From: Luidia sarsii
Lineage: Eukaryota > Echinodermata > Asteroidea > Paxillosida > Luidiidae
Direction of reading: 5' to 3'
Length of the DNA stretch: 64,000 nucleotides
Assembly (NCBI GenBank): GCA_949987565.1
Contig: OX465104.1
Span: 14,697,789-14,761,788, forward strand
Shown here: positions 34,232-44,964 of the stretch, one piece after another
Numbering within the stretch: position 1 is the stretch's first letter
Layout: each line of letters opens with the position of its first letter
The notes under the pieces: model-generated
The model's input: only the letters and a program-made list of their open reading frames with translations
What the model was told of the DNA's origin: nothing
Database searches by the model: none
Position numbers and translations under genes: made by a program

Positions 34232-37200
34232 TCATCTCGGCTGGACTCCGGCCAACATCTGTGCAAGTAACAACTGCGTTCGACTGATGTCTGCCAGTAC
34301 TTGGGGATCAACTGCATGAGCTCGGACAGGCATCACTGGAGTCTCAGATTGCAGGGCAGACTTCGGCAGGTGATGGATATTAGAATGTTGTCCTGCTCCA
34401 GCACGGCTGTTGTGGCGCAACTGCTTCGTCTCCTCGAGTAGAATATCATCATCTTTGGGAGTGGGCGACGAGAGACGGTCTGGTTCGGCTAGAACCGTGG
34501 ATGATGGAGGGGCTTGGTCACCAAGGAGGGGCTCCCCTGCTTTGTGTAGAGCTGGGGGACTTCTCTCTGGCTCGGACAATGGAGGGGCTTGGTCATTGAG
34601 GTTGGGCTCCCCTGCTGTGTATGAAGCAGGACTTCTCTCTGGGTCTGGCTGGCCAGACGGCACTCCTGTAGTCTCGAGATCCTCCCCTGCTTTGTGAAAA
34701 GCAGAGGGTCCACTCTCAAGGAGGATGAGCTCATCATCCGTCTCCTCATCGACGGCCCCGTCATTGTCTGCCTCGTCGTTGTCGGCCCCTGAATCATCAG
34801 GAGGATGACGTCTAGCGACTGGTAGCACACCGTTGTCAAGCACCAAGGTTCTGCTGTCAAGGAGGTCTCGTCGGTTGAGGGTCTTTTCCTTTCCGTCACC
34901 GTCAAGGGGAGCAACGATGTATACATGCCCTGTTGGGTCTGGCCTTCTTACCACTTTGTAAGGCTGATTGTCCCACACGTCTTGTATCTTGTTTCTGCCC
35001 TTGATGTTACGGTTTCGAAGAAAGACCCTGGCACCAAGGCGGAGATCCTCTTGTCGTGCCGTCTCATTGTGTCTCTGCTGTCGTCTTAAGGCCTCTTTCT
35101 CGGTTGTGCTCAATGCTTGCTCAAATGCCTGTTTCATCCGAGCATGGTGGTCTGCAATCCACCTGTCAATCTCTGGGTCTTCACCTGCCTCTCTCCTAAA
35201 CCCCAGAAGGTGGTCCACAGGAAGCCTTGGCTCCCGTCCGAAGAAGAGGTAGTGCGGAGAGTAGCCCGTAGATGAGTGGGGTGTGGCATTGTATGCGTAG
35301 ATGAGCTCTGGCAGGTGTTCCGGCCATCTACGCTTCTGGTCTGGAGGCAAGGTGCGTAAGCGATCATGCATTGTGCGATTAAATCGCTCGCATTGTCCAT
35401 TTCCTTCCGGATGATATGGTGTTGTCCGGCTTTTGGTGATGCCGTACATCTCACACAGCTCCCTGATGACCTGTCCCTCAAAGTTTCTACCCTGGTCACT
35501 GTGGAGTCTGCGGGGTACTCCAAAACGGACAAACCAGTCTTTTACCAGACAACGGGCCACCGTTCTCGCCTTCTGATCCCTGAGTGGTATGGCCTGGGTG
35601 AACTTTGTGAATACATCAGTGAGGACCAGAACGTTCTCCACATTGTTTGTGCCTGGTTCGAGAACAGTGAAATCCATGGCCAGAACTTCAAGAGGTTTCC
35701 TGGCGATTAAGGAACCCATGGTTGGATGGAGCTTCTTCCCAGCCTTGGCTAGCATGCACCTCTGACAGTTCCGGCAGTGAGCCTCGATGTCGGTGATCAT
35801 CCCAGGCCAGTAACATCTGCTTTGGGCCAGCTTGGTTGTCCTCTCCACGCCTTGGTGTCCAATTTGGTCATGAAGTGCATCAAGGACTTTACCTTTCAGT
35901 GGCAAAGGTAGGAGTAGTTGATGACACACCTGGCCTGCGTCGATCCTCTTCTTGTACAAGACGTCATTCCACACCTCCAATGCATCCCAGAACTTCAGCA
36001 GCTTCCGGGTCTGCCTAGACTCCCTCAGGACTTGTGCTGTGGTTGGTCTGCGCTGACTGTCCCAGTAGCGCCAGACTGGCCCGATATATTCATCGGCTCT
36101 TTGGAGTGCAGCAAGGTCTTCAGTACGGATGGATGGCAGCGCTGCAGTTGCCTTGGGTGCAGTCACAGTTTGCCTGGCACGGACCTCGTCTAATCCTGCC
36201 TCTTCCAGTGTATCTCTGATGTGCCCCCTCAGAATGTTAGGGACATGAGTCGAAGTGAGTGTTGGGCGTGCAGTGTCAGCTGTTGTCGCCTCGAACCGCA
36301 CTGTATGTGGTTCACTGTCGTGCTCGGTCTTCCTGCTGAGGGCATCAGCGTTGCCGTTACATCTCCCTGGCCTATACTTGATACTGAACTGGAATTGTTC
36401 CAACTCTCCAGCCCATCTTGTCGCGGTTGCTGCCAACTTCGTGTTCGTCTGAAGATAGCTGAGGGGGTTGTTATCGGTGTAAACAACAAAGTTTGCACCA
36501 AGCAGGATATCCCTGAACTTCACCGTGATTGCCCAGTGCAATGCTAAGAGTTCCAGCTTCATGCTGCTGTAGTTCTGCATGTTCTTCTCGTTTTCTCTCA
36601 GGCCTCTACTGGCATAACCCAGGACTACCAAGCCTTGTTCTTGTCGTTGGGACAATACGGCACCCAGGCCTTGGTAGCTAGCATCAACCTCCAGGATGAA
36701 TTGGCGGGTGAAGTCAGGGTAGCCCAGGAGAGGAGCAGTCGTCAGAAGTTGCTTCAAGTCACTGAATGACTTGTCGCAAGCCTCATCCCATGCATCTGAA
36801 ATGGGTTTGGCGGGACTGACCTTTCTGTGCTTCTTCTTCCCTGGTCCTCCTAAGAGGGTGTGGAGTGGGGCCGCAACTTTAGCAAACCCAGGTACGAAAC
36901 GGCGGTAGTACCCAGCTAGACCGAGAAACCCTCGTAGTTCACGTTCTGTGGCAGGTTTTCTCCATTCTCTCACTGCGCTGATCTTCTCAGGGTCTGGAGA
37001 TATCCCTCCATCAGATATAGAATGGCCCAAGTACTTCAGTTGTTCCGTGAACAGGTTGCACTTCTCTGGTTTAACCTTCAGCCCAAATTCAGTGAGGCGG
37101 TCCAGCACTAGCTGTAGTCGCTCAAGCGTCTCATTGAATGTACGGCCGAAGACTAAGATGTCATCTAAGTAGACGATGAGAGACTGGAAGTTTTTGTCAC

Positions 37201-38920
37201 CGAATGCTTTGTCCATCAAACGCATGAATGTGGCTGGAGCATTGCAAAGACCGAAGGGCATACGGGTAAACTCGTACAGACCTCCAGTCCCCACTCGGAA
37301 CGCTGTCTTCTCAACATCTTTTGCAGCAACAGGGATTTGATGGAAGCCGTGGGCGAGATCTAAGCTGCAGAAGAACTTTGCTCCACCAAGTGCATCGAGG
37401 GCTTCATCGATGCGGGGAAGTGGATAGGCATCTCTGTGGGTCTTGGCATTAAGGGCTCTGTAATCAACACAAAGCCTCAGCTTTCCATCTCGCTTCCTCA
37501 CAAGCACGACTGGTGAAGCGTATGGACTGGACGACTCCCTGATCACGCCCCTCTCCAGAGATTTCTGCAGGTACTCTCGAACTTCTGTCCACTGATGAGG
37601 CGGTATACGCCGGTGCGGTACTCGAACTGGGACATCGTCAGAGGTGTGGATGGCATGTGATACTTTGTCACAAAGTCCGATGTCATCTTCATCCTTGCTG
37701 AATGTGTTGACATAGCTGGCAATTAGTTGGTGGAGCTGATGTTGCTGGTCGGCACTTATCCCAGCACCAACTTTCATACGTGACATCAGACTCTGGGCTT
37801 CGTCAGCGCTGTCATGTCTAGCTTCCCCTGCCTGCATTTCCTGCCAAGTGGCTTCAACAGCTCTGCAGTGGTGTTCTGCATCCGCACTGCTCACTGTGGC
37901 TACTGGGGTTCTTGGGGGTAAATAGAGGTCATCATTTGTGAAGTTGGCGACTTGTATTGGTATTCTACCACTGCTACCGACGGAGACTAGAACAGGAGCT
38001 ACAGCTAAACCATTAGGTACGTGGGTCGCGTCAACATCTAGCTGTTCTATAATGGCCTCGTAAGTCGTGTCTCTCGCAGCAGGTTTCACGGAACATTCCA
38101 TCATGAAGAGAGAGTTGGCGGGGATTAGGATGGGCTTGGAACCCACTGTTCGGACTTTACCTGCAACATCTGGCTGATGTACAGTGCCACCTCGCACTTC
38201 CTCGTAGAGAGCAAGTACATGTGCCCATTCAGGTCCATCACTCCGACTGTTCAGCATCTTCAGGTAGTCTTGTCCTCTAGCATCTTGCCGTAACCTCTCT
38301 CGGACATCCCTGAAGATGTTTGACCCAATCACTCCAGGTACTCTCTTCTTCCTCTCTGCAATTGATGTGCCCGTGGGGTCCTTAACTACCAGGAACCCCA
38401 TGTTGACGAAAGAGTGGCCCAGCGCTGTTAGTGGCAATTCAACAAAGCCGAGGTAGGGAACAGCCAGACCTTGAGCACCGGATATGCTGATGAACGCAGT
38501 CACATCTACTAAATCTGTCTCAGGAAAATGCTCTCTGAAGAAAGATTCAGTAATCGTTGAAACTTGCGCTCCCGTGTCAAGTAGACAACGCACCTCTGAT
38601 GCACCAAGCTGGATGACAGATTCTGGACACTGCCCTACCGCTCTCCTGTAGATTGAGCCGCCGTTAACTGGTTCTTGTGGGCCTGCCGTGTGGCTCTCAA
38701 TGACAGGCCGGTCTAGTTTAACTGAGGGCCAGGCTGCTGGGGGGTGAACTGCTGTATCGGGGACTGCTGGGGGACGCCATGTCGTACTGGGGACTGCTGG
38801 GTGTCCCTGGTACTCTGACTCATTCCTCCAGGCGGCATGGATGACGGAGGATTGGGGCAGTCTCGCTTGAGATGACCCGTGGACTGGCAATTGTAGCAGC
38901 GTCTGGGACCTTGACTCCAA
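34232..38920 (-). CDS. pol: Pol polyprotein of the Ty3/gypsy element
   Basis: 1,562 codons without a break. Protease LLDTGA at residues 113-118; RT with FCSLDL near 517-522 and the active site YLDD at 584-587; RNase H with acidic residues at 746, 790 and 816; integrase zinc finger with H1017, H1022, C1052, C1055; integrase catalytic D1083, D1142, E1178 with 35 residues between the last two. A module with PYKVVRR follows, then a Pro/Glu-rich tail. All key residues are present, so the enzyme set looks intact. The frame is -1 relative to gag and overlaps it by 208 nt, so expression by ribosomal frameshifting is likely; the first ~70 residues of the open frame lie in the overlap and may not be translated. 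Confidence 0.96.
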   Translation of the reverse strand: MESRSQTLLQLPVHGSSQARLPQSSVIHAAWRNESEYQGHPAVPSTTWRPPAVPDTAVHPPAAWPSVKLDRPVIESHTAGPQEPVNGGSIYRRAVGQCPESVIQLGASEVRCLLDTGAQVSTITESFFREHFPETDLVDVTAFISISGAQGLAVPYLGFVELPLTALGHSFVNMGFLVVKDPTGTSIAERKKRVPGVIGSNIFRDVRERLRQDARGQDYLKMLNSRSDGPEWAHVLALYEEVRGGTVHQPDVAGKVRTVGSKPILIPANSLFMMECSVKPAARDTTYEAIIEQLDVDATHVPNGLAVAPVLVSVGSSGRIPIQVANFTNDDLYLPPRTPVATVSSADAEHHCRAVEATWQEMQAGEARHDSADEAQSLMSRMKVGAGISADQQHQLHQLIASYVNTFSKDEDDIGLCDKVSHAIHTSDDVPVRVPHRRIPPHQWTEVREYLQKSLERGVIRESSSPYASPVVLVRKRDGKLRLCVDYRALNAKTHRDAYPLPRIDEALDALGGAKFFCSLDLAHGFHQIPVAAKDVEKTAFRVGTGGLYEFTRMPFGLCNAPATFMRLMDKAFGDKNFQSLIVYLDDILVFGRTFNETLERLQLVLDRLTEFGLKVKPEKCNLFTEQLKYLGHSISDGGISPDPEKISAVREWRKPATERELRGFLGLAGYYRRFVPGFAKVAAPLHTLLGGPGKKKHRKVSPAKPISDAWDEACDKSFSDLKQLLTTAPLLGYPDFTRQFILEVDASYQGLGAVLSQRQEQGLVVLGYASRGLRENEKNMQNYSSMKLELLALHWAITVKFRDILLGANFVVYTDNNPLSYLQTNTKLAATATRWAGELEQFQFSIKYRPGRCNGNADALSRKTEHDSEPHTVRFEATTADTARPTLTSTHVPNILRGHIRDTLEEAGLDEVRARQTVTAPKATAALPSIRTEDLAALQRADEYIGPVWRYWDSQRRPTTAQVLRESRQTRKLLKFWDALEVWNDVLYKKRIDAGQVCHQLLLPLPLKGKVLDALHDQIGHQGVERTTKLAQSRCYWPGMITDIEAHCRNCQRCMLAKAGKKLHPTMGSLIARKPLEVLAMDFTVLEPGTNNVENVLVLTDVFTKFTQAIPLRDQKARTVARCLVKDWFVRFGVPRRLHSDQGRNFEGQVIRELCEMYGITKSRTTPYHPEGNGQCERFNRTMHDRLRTLPPDQKRRWPEHLPELIYAYNATPHSSTGYSPHYLFFGREPRLPVDHLLGFRREAGEDPEIDRWIADHHARMKQAFEQALSTTEKEALRRQQRHNETARQEDLRLGARVFLRNRNIKGRNKIQDVWDNQPYKVVRRPDPTGHVYIVAPLDGDGKEKTLNRRDLLDSRTLVLDNGVLPVARRHPPDDSGADNDEADNDGAVDEETDDELILLESGPSAFHKAGEDLETTGVPSGQPDPERSPASYTAGEPNLNDQAPPLSEPERSPPALHKAGEPLLGDQAPPSSTVLAEPDRLSSPTPKDDDILLEETKQLRHNSRAGAGQHSNIHHLPKSALQSETPVMPVRAHAVDPQVLADISRTQLLLAQMLAGVQPR

Positions 38921-39741
38921 CGTCGAGCAGGTCGCTGCATCGCCTGTAGGAGTGCCTCAATCTGCTGCTGCTGCTGCTGCAGCTGTTCACCCTGCTTCTC
39001 AAGAAGAGCCTTTATGCCTTGTGCCCCGTCTTCTGCCTTGACCTCCTGTACAACTACCGCTTTCTGGGTTTTGACACGGCTGGTGCCGAGCCACTCGATG
39101 GCACGGTCTCTAGCATCAAAGAAACTCAGCTCTGGCGAATCAATGTTCATGCGGCGCAGCTCTCTCTGTAGGCCCTCGTCATGAACTGCCTCGGCAAACC
39201 GTCCCTTCAGCGTTTGGTCTCTCGTGGCATTGAAGGAGACATCCAGGCGAGCCATGGAATTAAACAATTCCATGAGCGCAAGGGAGAAGCTCAGTAGATC
39301 TTCTCCTTGGCCTTGGCGGAAGGAGAAAAACTTCTGCTGGATCTGGGGGAGTGTCTCGCCATCACCAAAGACCTTGAGCAGTACGCGGAAGATGTCGTCT
39401 GGAGCCTTCACAGCGTCACCTCTGCCAAGGATCTCTTGCCTGGCTCTGCCAGCAAGATGGTCGATGATGAACGCTGCACCGTCATTCCCTCTGATCTGTC
39501 GGGCAGTCAACTGACCTTTGACGTCACTGACCCACTCCTGGACGGATGGATCACCAGATTTCTCAGGCTTCCCCCTGAAGCGGTCCAGTCGTCTGCCTGC
39601 TGCTATGTAGACCTGCTGCATTGGTGGGGTAGTAGAGCTGACACCTGCTGCGCTTGTGGCCTTCTCCCGCTCCTCCTTCTCGGCCTGGAGAGCAGCCTTC
39701 ATCGCCTCAAGCTCCGCCCGCAGTTGCTCCATCCCCTCCAT
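38713..39741 (-). CDS. gag: Gag protein of the Ty3/gypsy element
   Basis: 342 codons. N-terminal helix-rich segment (MEQLRAELEAMKAALQ), a capsid-like region (QEWVSDVKGQLTARQI, then LPQIQQKFFSFRQGQGEDLL), a Gln run near 254-260 and one CCHC zinc knuckle with C282, C285, H290, C295. The size, order and knuckle fit retrotransposon Gag. The start is the first ATG after the 5' LTR and primer site in this frame. Confidence 0.95.
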   Translation of the reverse strand: MEGMEQLRAELEAMKAALQAEKEEREKATSAAGVSSTTPPMQQVYIAAGRRLDRFRGKPEKSGDPSVQEWVSDVKGQLTARQIRGNDGAAFIIDHLAGRARQEILGRGDAVKAPDDIFRVLLKVFGDGETLPQIQQKFFSFRQGQGEDLLSFSLALMELFNSMARLDVSFNATRDQTLKGRFAEAVHDEGLQRELRRMNIDSPELSFFDARDRAIEWLGTSRVKTQKAVVVQEVKAEDGAQGIKALLEKQGEQLQQQQQQIEALLQAMQRPARRWSQGPRRCYNCQSTGHLKRDCPNPPSSMPPGGMSQSTRDTQQSPVRHGVPQQSPIQQFTPQQPGPQLN

Positions 39742-39874
39742 CCTCGACCAATGTAGCTGCTCGTCTCAGGTCAGTTGTCTGCTGTTAGCTGCAGCTCATC
39801 AGGGTCGATCAGGGCCGGTTGTCTACTGATGATCGTGCCTCATCCTCGACTAGGGGCAGATGCAGTTTTGTACA

Positions 39875-39896
39875 CCATCCTGTCTACGACGCCAAA
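39875..39896 (-). other. Primer binding site
   Basis: On the minus strand the sequence after the 5' LTR reads TTTGGCGTCGTAGACAGG. TGG two bases after the LTR is what a tRNA 3' CCA end would pair with. I could not assign the tRNA. Confidence 0.65.
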
Positions 39897-40179
39897 TGTG
39901 ACAGGTAGAAATGTAGCCGACAAGGATGGTGTACATTCAACTGACTGTGGTTCGTTTAATGGCAACGCATAGCTAAACAAACAAAAAAAAGCCCCTAGCC
40001 TAGAGGAAATTGAAGTGTCATGAGGTGCGTGTAGTAGTTGAAACTTGCTGGTCGATGAACTGTAGTGGACTCTGGTTGTGTGCTGAATGAATGACCTAAT
40101 GGCTGTGTGCTACTACTAAGCAGGATACACTGGCTAGCGAGGGCGCTATACAAGGGCAATATGTAAATGAGCTGTCACA
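39897..40179 (-). repeat. LTR (5' LTR of the element)
   Basis: Same sequence as 33871-34152 with one more A in the A-run. As the upstream LTR on the minus strand it would hold the promoter of the element. Confidence 0.97.
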
Positions 40180-40620
40180 CTGTAATGCCATGAGGGACCC
40201 GACTAGCGTCAGTATGGGTGGAAGTGAAGAGCACTGCCGCCGTAGACATACATTTAACCTATAGATGGTCAACGTTTATTAGAAACAACATCAGGATACT
40301 GTAATGCCATGAGAGACCCGACTAGCGTCAGTATGGGTGGAAGTGAAGAGCACTGCCGCCATAGACATATATTTAACCTATAGATGGTCAGCATCTATTA
40401 GAAACAACGTCAGGATACTGTAATGTCATGGGGGACCCAGCTAGCATCAGTATGGGCAGAAGTCAGTAAAGAGCACTGCCACCATATAGACATATATAAC
40501 CTACAGAGGTCAGCATCTACATGTATTTGAAACAAGGTCAAGATACCGTAATGCCATGGCGGACCCAACTACTGTCAAAGTATTGGCAGAAGTAAAAAGT
40601 ACTGCCACATGTTTGTATGG
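40180..40620. repeat. ~120-bp tandem repeat, right part
   Basis: Three to four further units with ACTGTAATGCCATGAG, ACCCGACTAGCGTCAGTATG and GCACTGCCGCC. Unit spacing is about 120-125 bp. Together with 33692-33870 it forms a single array split by the retrotransposon. Confidence 0.88.
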
Positions 40621-40883
40621 TGTGACAGTGGTTCCATGATGCTATGTGGCAACGCTGACCCATGAACAGTACGTGTTTTTTCTATATACTATACATATGC
40701 ATGATGATGGCACTCCGTTTTACTTCTGCCCATATTTTTTGTTTTAAAAAATCCTCCGTGGCATTACAGTCTATCTGGCGCCCACTTTTGTACGTCTATA
40801 GGTTCTATATGTTTATGGGTATCATCTATGCAAACAACAAGAACGGACGATATTGAGATTGGGATGGGCGTCTCATAACATAC

Positions 40884-41054
40884 CTCCAAGTTCTCCGAAG
40901 GTCACCGGAGAGGAGATGGTGACCCCCTGACCCTTCTGCATGACTGCCGCGGCGTAGAGGTCATCCAGGTTGACCCCGTTGACCCCTTGGGACACGTTCA
41001 GCCTGGAGGTGCTAACGTCCGCATTCACGACGGCAATCTCAACCGAGATGTACC
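40884..41054 (-). CDS. Exon 18: rod repeat upstream of retrotransposon intron
   Basis: Acceptor CATCGTTTCAG, donor TTGGAG-GTATGT; phase 1 in and out. Contains STSRLNVSQGVNGVNLDDLY and AAAVMQKGQGVTISSPVTFG. The intron below it is the longest placed one (about 7.4 kb) because it holds a whole Ty3/gypsy element. Confidence 0.88.
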
Positions 41055-41247
41055 CTGAAACGATGCATATCATAGCTGATTGTATTCGCTATTCAACACT
41101 ATCACTGCTGTGCTTGTTACACTGCTATCCTTGCACAGCAAAAGGGAAACCATCCTTAAAATGATTCAGATGTACATATGCTACCCAACGCATGTAGTTT
41201 CATTGTGCACAGTATGAGCCAAGGAGGGCAGCAAACCATTGCACTAT

Positions 41248-41696
41248 CACTATGAACATCTAGGCCTGAAAATGTCATTTCGCCGTGAAACTAAAAAGTC
41301 ACTGTGATTTCAAGGTACATTTTAAGTGAATTCACCATGAAAATAATCGCCTGTCTGACCTGATGAGGACATCTTCAGGTCACTAAAGAGACTGTGAAAA
41401 AAATGTGAATATCTAGGGTGACAAGCTCCAGCCTTGAGGGATGGCTAATTCAATTAGCAGTAGGGACCACCAGCCCCCATAGAGGTACTGTATGGTGTCC
41501 TTGTAACTGTCACTCACAGATACATCTAAATTGCCTCTAGCCATTTACCACCAGGAATGTGGCCTTGGAGACCACTGGTGAAAACACCATGAATATGACT
41601 TGGCTAACTGTGTGCCATGAAATAGGGGTGAAAACAGTTTCTTTTCACGGCTAAATAACATTTCACCCCATTTTCACGGTTTAGATGTTCATAGTG
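41248..41696. mobile_element. CACTA-type MITE copy 4 (inverted)
   Basis: Ends CACTATGAACATCTAGGCC and TTTAGATGTTCATAGTG. The inner sequence, for example GGGACCACCAGCCCCCATAG, is the reverse complement of copies 1-3. The flanking duplication is unclear here. Confidence 0.82.
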
Positions 41697-42065
41697 ATAT
41701 ATTAGCCCCAGAAATCTCGGGCATAGCACCGTAAGTAAGTGTATCTCAGGAATTCTTGGGGTTAGCAGAGGAAGTGTTGACACCATCTGGCAATTTTTGG
41801 AGTCACCAAGTTAGCCCCGGCGCAAGCTATTGTTAAAGTCAAGCCTTTAGAAATGATTAAACTATGCGGATTGACATTCTGCATTTTCAAAATAAAAAGA
41901 AAAGGAACCTGACTTTCGATTTGTACAATCTAAAAAAAAAAAAAAAATGGCTAGATCAGGATTCTGCTTTTGATTGTCCATCTATTATCACACTCATCAC
42001 ATTATGCCAGAAGATAAACCTTGAGGGAGGAAATAACGGCTACGGGTCATGGTTAACATGAGCCC

Positions 42066-44055
42066 TAGCAACAGATGAACAACCCCTGAACAGATCATGT
42101 GACAGTAACAAACCCCTGAACAGATCCTACTGTATGACAGTAACAAACCCCTGAACAGATCCTGTGACAGTAACAATCCCCTGAACAGATCCTGTGACAG
42201 TAACAAACCCCTGAACAGATCCTACTGTATGACAGTAACAAACCCCTGAACAGATCCTGTGACAGTAACAATCCCCTGAACAGATCCTGTGACAGTAACA
42301 AACCCCTGAACAAATTCTATGACAGTAACAATCCCCTGAACAGATCATGTGACAGTGACAAACCCCTGAAGTCTGAACAGATCCTGTGACAGTAACAAAC
42401 CCCTGAACAGATCCTGTGACAGTAACAATCCCCTGAACAGATCCTGTGACAGTAACAAACCCCTGAACAGATCCTATGACAGTAACAATCCCCTGAACAG
42501 ATCATGTGACAGTAACAAACCCCTGAACAAATCCTATGACAGTAACAAACCCCTGAACAGATCCTGTGACAGTAACAAACCCCTGAACAGATCCTATGAC
42601 AGTAACAAACCCCTGAACAGATCCTGTGACAGTAACAAACCCCTGAACAGATCATGTGACAGTAACAAACCCCTGAACAGATCCTATGACAGTAACAAAC
42701 CCCTGAACAGATCCTGTGACAGTAACAATCCCCTGAACAGATCCTATGACAGTAACAAACCCCTGAACAGATCCTGTGACAGTAACAAACCCCTGAACAG
42801 ATCCTGTGACAGTAACAATCCCCTGAACAGATCCTGTGACAGTGACAAATCCCTGAACAGATCCAGTGACAGTAACAAACCCCTGAACAGATCCCGTGAC
42901 AGTAGCAACCCCCTGAACAGATCCTGTGACAGTGACAAACCCCTGAACAGATCCTATGACAGTAACAATCCCCTGAACAGATCCTGTGACAGTGACAAAC
43001 CCCTGAACAGATCCTGTGACAGTAACAACCCCCTGAACAGATCCTGTGACAGTAACAATCCCCTGAACAGATCCTGTGACAGTGACAAACCCCTGAACAG
43101 ATCCAGTGACAGTAACAAACCCCTGAACAGATCATGTGACAGTGACAAACCCCTGAACAGATCCTGTGACAGTGACAAACCCCTGAACAGATCCTGTGAC
43201 AGTAACAATCCCCTGAACAGATCCTGTGACAGTGACAAACCCCTGAACAGATCCCGTGACAGTGACAAACCCCTGAACAGATCCTGTGACAGTAACAATC
43301 CCCTGAACAGATCCTGTGACAGTGACAAACCCCTGAACAGATCCAGTGACAGTAACAAACCCCTGAACAGATCATGTGACAGTGACAAACCCCTGAACAG
43401 ATCCCGTGACAGTGACAAACCCCTGAACAGATCCTGTGACAGTAACAATCCCCTGAACAGATCCTGTGACAGCGACAAACCCCTGAACAGATCAGTGACA
43501 GTAACAAACCCCTGAACAGATCCTGTGACAGTGACAAACCCCTGAACAGATCCCTTGACAGTAACAACCCCCTGAACAGATCCTGTGACAGTAACAATGA
43601 GACCTGAACAGATCCTGTGACAGTGACAAACCCCTGAACAGATTCTATAACAGTAACAAACCCCTGAACAGATCAGTGACAGTAACAAACCCCTGAACAG
43701 ATCCTGTGACAGTAACAATGAGACCTGAACAGATCCCGTGACAGTAACAACCCCCTGAACAGATCCTGTGACAGTAACAATGAGACCTGAACAGATCCTG
43801 TGACAGTGACAAACCCCTGAACAGATCCTATGACAGTAACAATCCCCTGAACAGATCCTGTGACAGTAACAAACCCCTGAACAGATCCTGTGACAGTGAC
43901 AAACCCCTGAACAGATCCTGTGACAGTGACAAACCCCTGAACAGATCCTGTGACAGTAACAACCCCCTGAACAGATCCTGTGACAGTAACAATCCCCTGA
44001 ACAGATCCTGTGACAGTGACAAACCCCTGAACAGATTCTATAACAGTAACAAGAT
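42066..44055. repeat. 30-bp minisatellite, about 66 copies
   Basis: Units of CCCCTGAACAGATCCTGTGA followed by CAGTAACAAA, alternating at a few positions (AACAAT, GACAAA, TCCTAT, TCATGT) in longer blocks. The length is a multiple of three and the minus strand is open, so long Cys-rich frames (RICSGVCYCH units) appear. It starts 10 bp from the exon 17 donor. Confidence 0.97.
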
Positions 44056-44065
44056 GTGACATTAC

Positions 44066-44219
44066 CCTGGACAGTCTGAGTGCCGCTGAGTGTGACCGCA
44101 TCCTGGGAGATGTCCAAGCCGTTCACTCTGCCATCAATGTTCAGGTTGCCTCGTACGGTCACATCCTCCTCAATCTTCACCTCCACACCAATCGTCTGAA
44201 CGGCATTCAGCTTCACAAC
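44066..44219 (-). CDS. Exon 17: rod repeat next to 30-bp array
   Basis: Acceptor GCAATTCAG, donor TCCAGG-GTAATG; phase 0 in, phase 1 out. Reads VTVRGNLNIDGRVNGLDISQ and DAVTLSGTQTVQG, one of the best matches to the consensus. If the donor is skipped, the same frame stays open for hundreds of codons through the 30-bp minisatellite below it. Confidence 0.9.
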
Positions 44220-44274
44220 CTGAATTGCAACAACAAATTTTGTTGATATTCAAACTCCATTTTTTTTGCGTGTG

Positions 44275-44660
44275 GGGACACAATAAACGCGATTATTAGT
44301 GGGATTTGAATCGCGATTCGGACTCCACTAAGAGTGAGATTTTTGCAAATAATAGCATTTATTTGCGACGCGATGTGTATGGGAATGCTCTGCTCAGATC
44401 GCACCTTTTTTTTTTAAGCCCACGATGGCATGGCATTTCCTGCCAGCAGCTTACTGCCAGGAAGTGCAGCACAGGGTTTGTTAATGCTCGTCAGTGAGTC
44501 CCGCCATTCACGCTTGCGCAGCGCGACCACATGCTAACCGCAATCGGCTCCCGTTTATTTGCGACGCGATTATTTGGCCTATGTGGACAAAAAAAAAAAA
44601 AAAGGTTTTGGATCGCAATTCAAATCGCGATTATTTTTCGTAGTGGGAACGGCCCTATAG
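44275..44660. mobile_element. Foldback with AATCGCGATT words
   Basis: AAACGCGATTATTAGTGGG, TTTGAATCGCGATTCGG and TATTTGCGACGCGATG face AATTCAAATCGCGATTATTT and TATTTGCGACGCGATTATT across about 250 bp. Partial relatives occur at 28600-28680 and 29235-29500. Confidence 0.65.
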
Positions 44661-44964
44661 ATACAAATACTCCTTTCGACATCAAAAGTGTAATAGCCGC
44701 AATTAGTTTAAATGCGTAGTTCAGTCAGAACTGTACATGATGAATTGTGAGAAGCACCAACTGCAGGTTGCTTTTGGTGGATCTATCCAACATGGCAGCC
44801 ACCACAACAACAGCTACTCTGTCCGTGACTCACTTTCTCCACGCGGTAAAGATGCACCTTAACAATGCACTGGATATTACAACAATGAATGATCATTCAC
44901 GAGGAGAAATATATGTTGAGGGTCGTAACAGGACCTTTCCCGATTGGGCAGAATGAGAGTGTTT

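Larger units (their letters stand above)
33871..40179 (-). mobile_element. Complete Ty3/gypsy-type LTR retrotransposon
   Basis: 6.3 kb, transcribed on the minus strand, the same direction as the host gene. It has two 282/283-bp LTRs that differ by a single A in an A-run, gag and pol in separate frames, and the order protease, RT, RNase H, integrase that defines Ty3/gypsy. The 4-bp target duplication CTGT flanks it (33867-33870, 40180-40183), and the intact target is visible in neighbouring tandem units. Near-identical LTRs mean a very recent insertion. No envelope gene or chromodomain was seen. Confidence 0.97.

Noticed and set aside
34232..34700. Chromodomain at the end of Pol
   Set aside because: The C-terminal tail is Pro/Glu-rich with no chromodomain-like aromatic cage residues.
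42317..43597. 426-codon minus frame of Cys-rich 10-residue units
   Set aside because: It lies wholly inside the 30-bp minisatellite and two frames are open at once, so length is no evidence of a gene.
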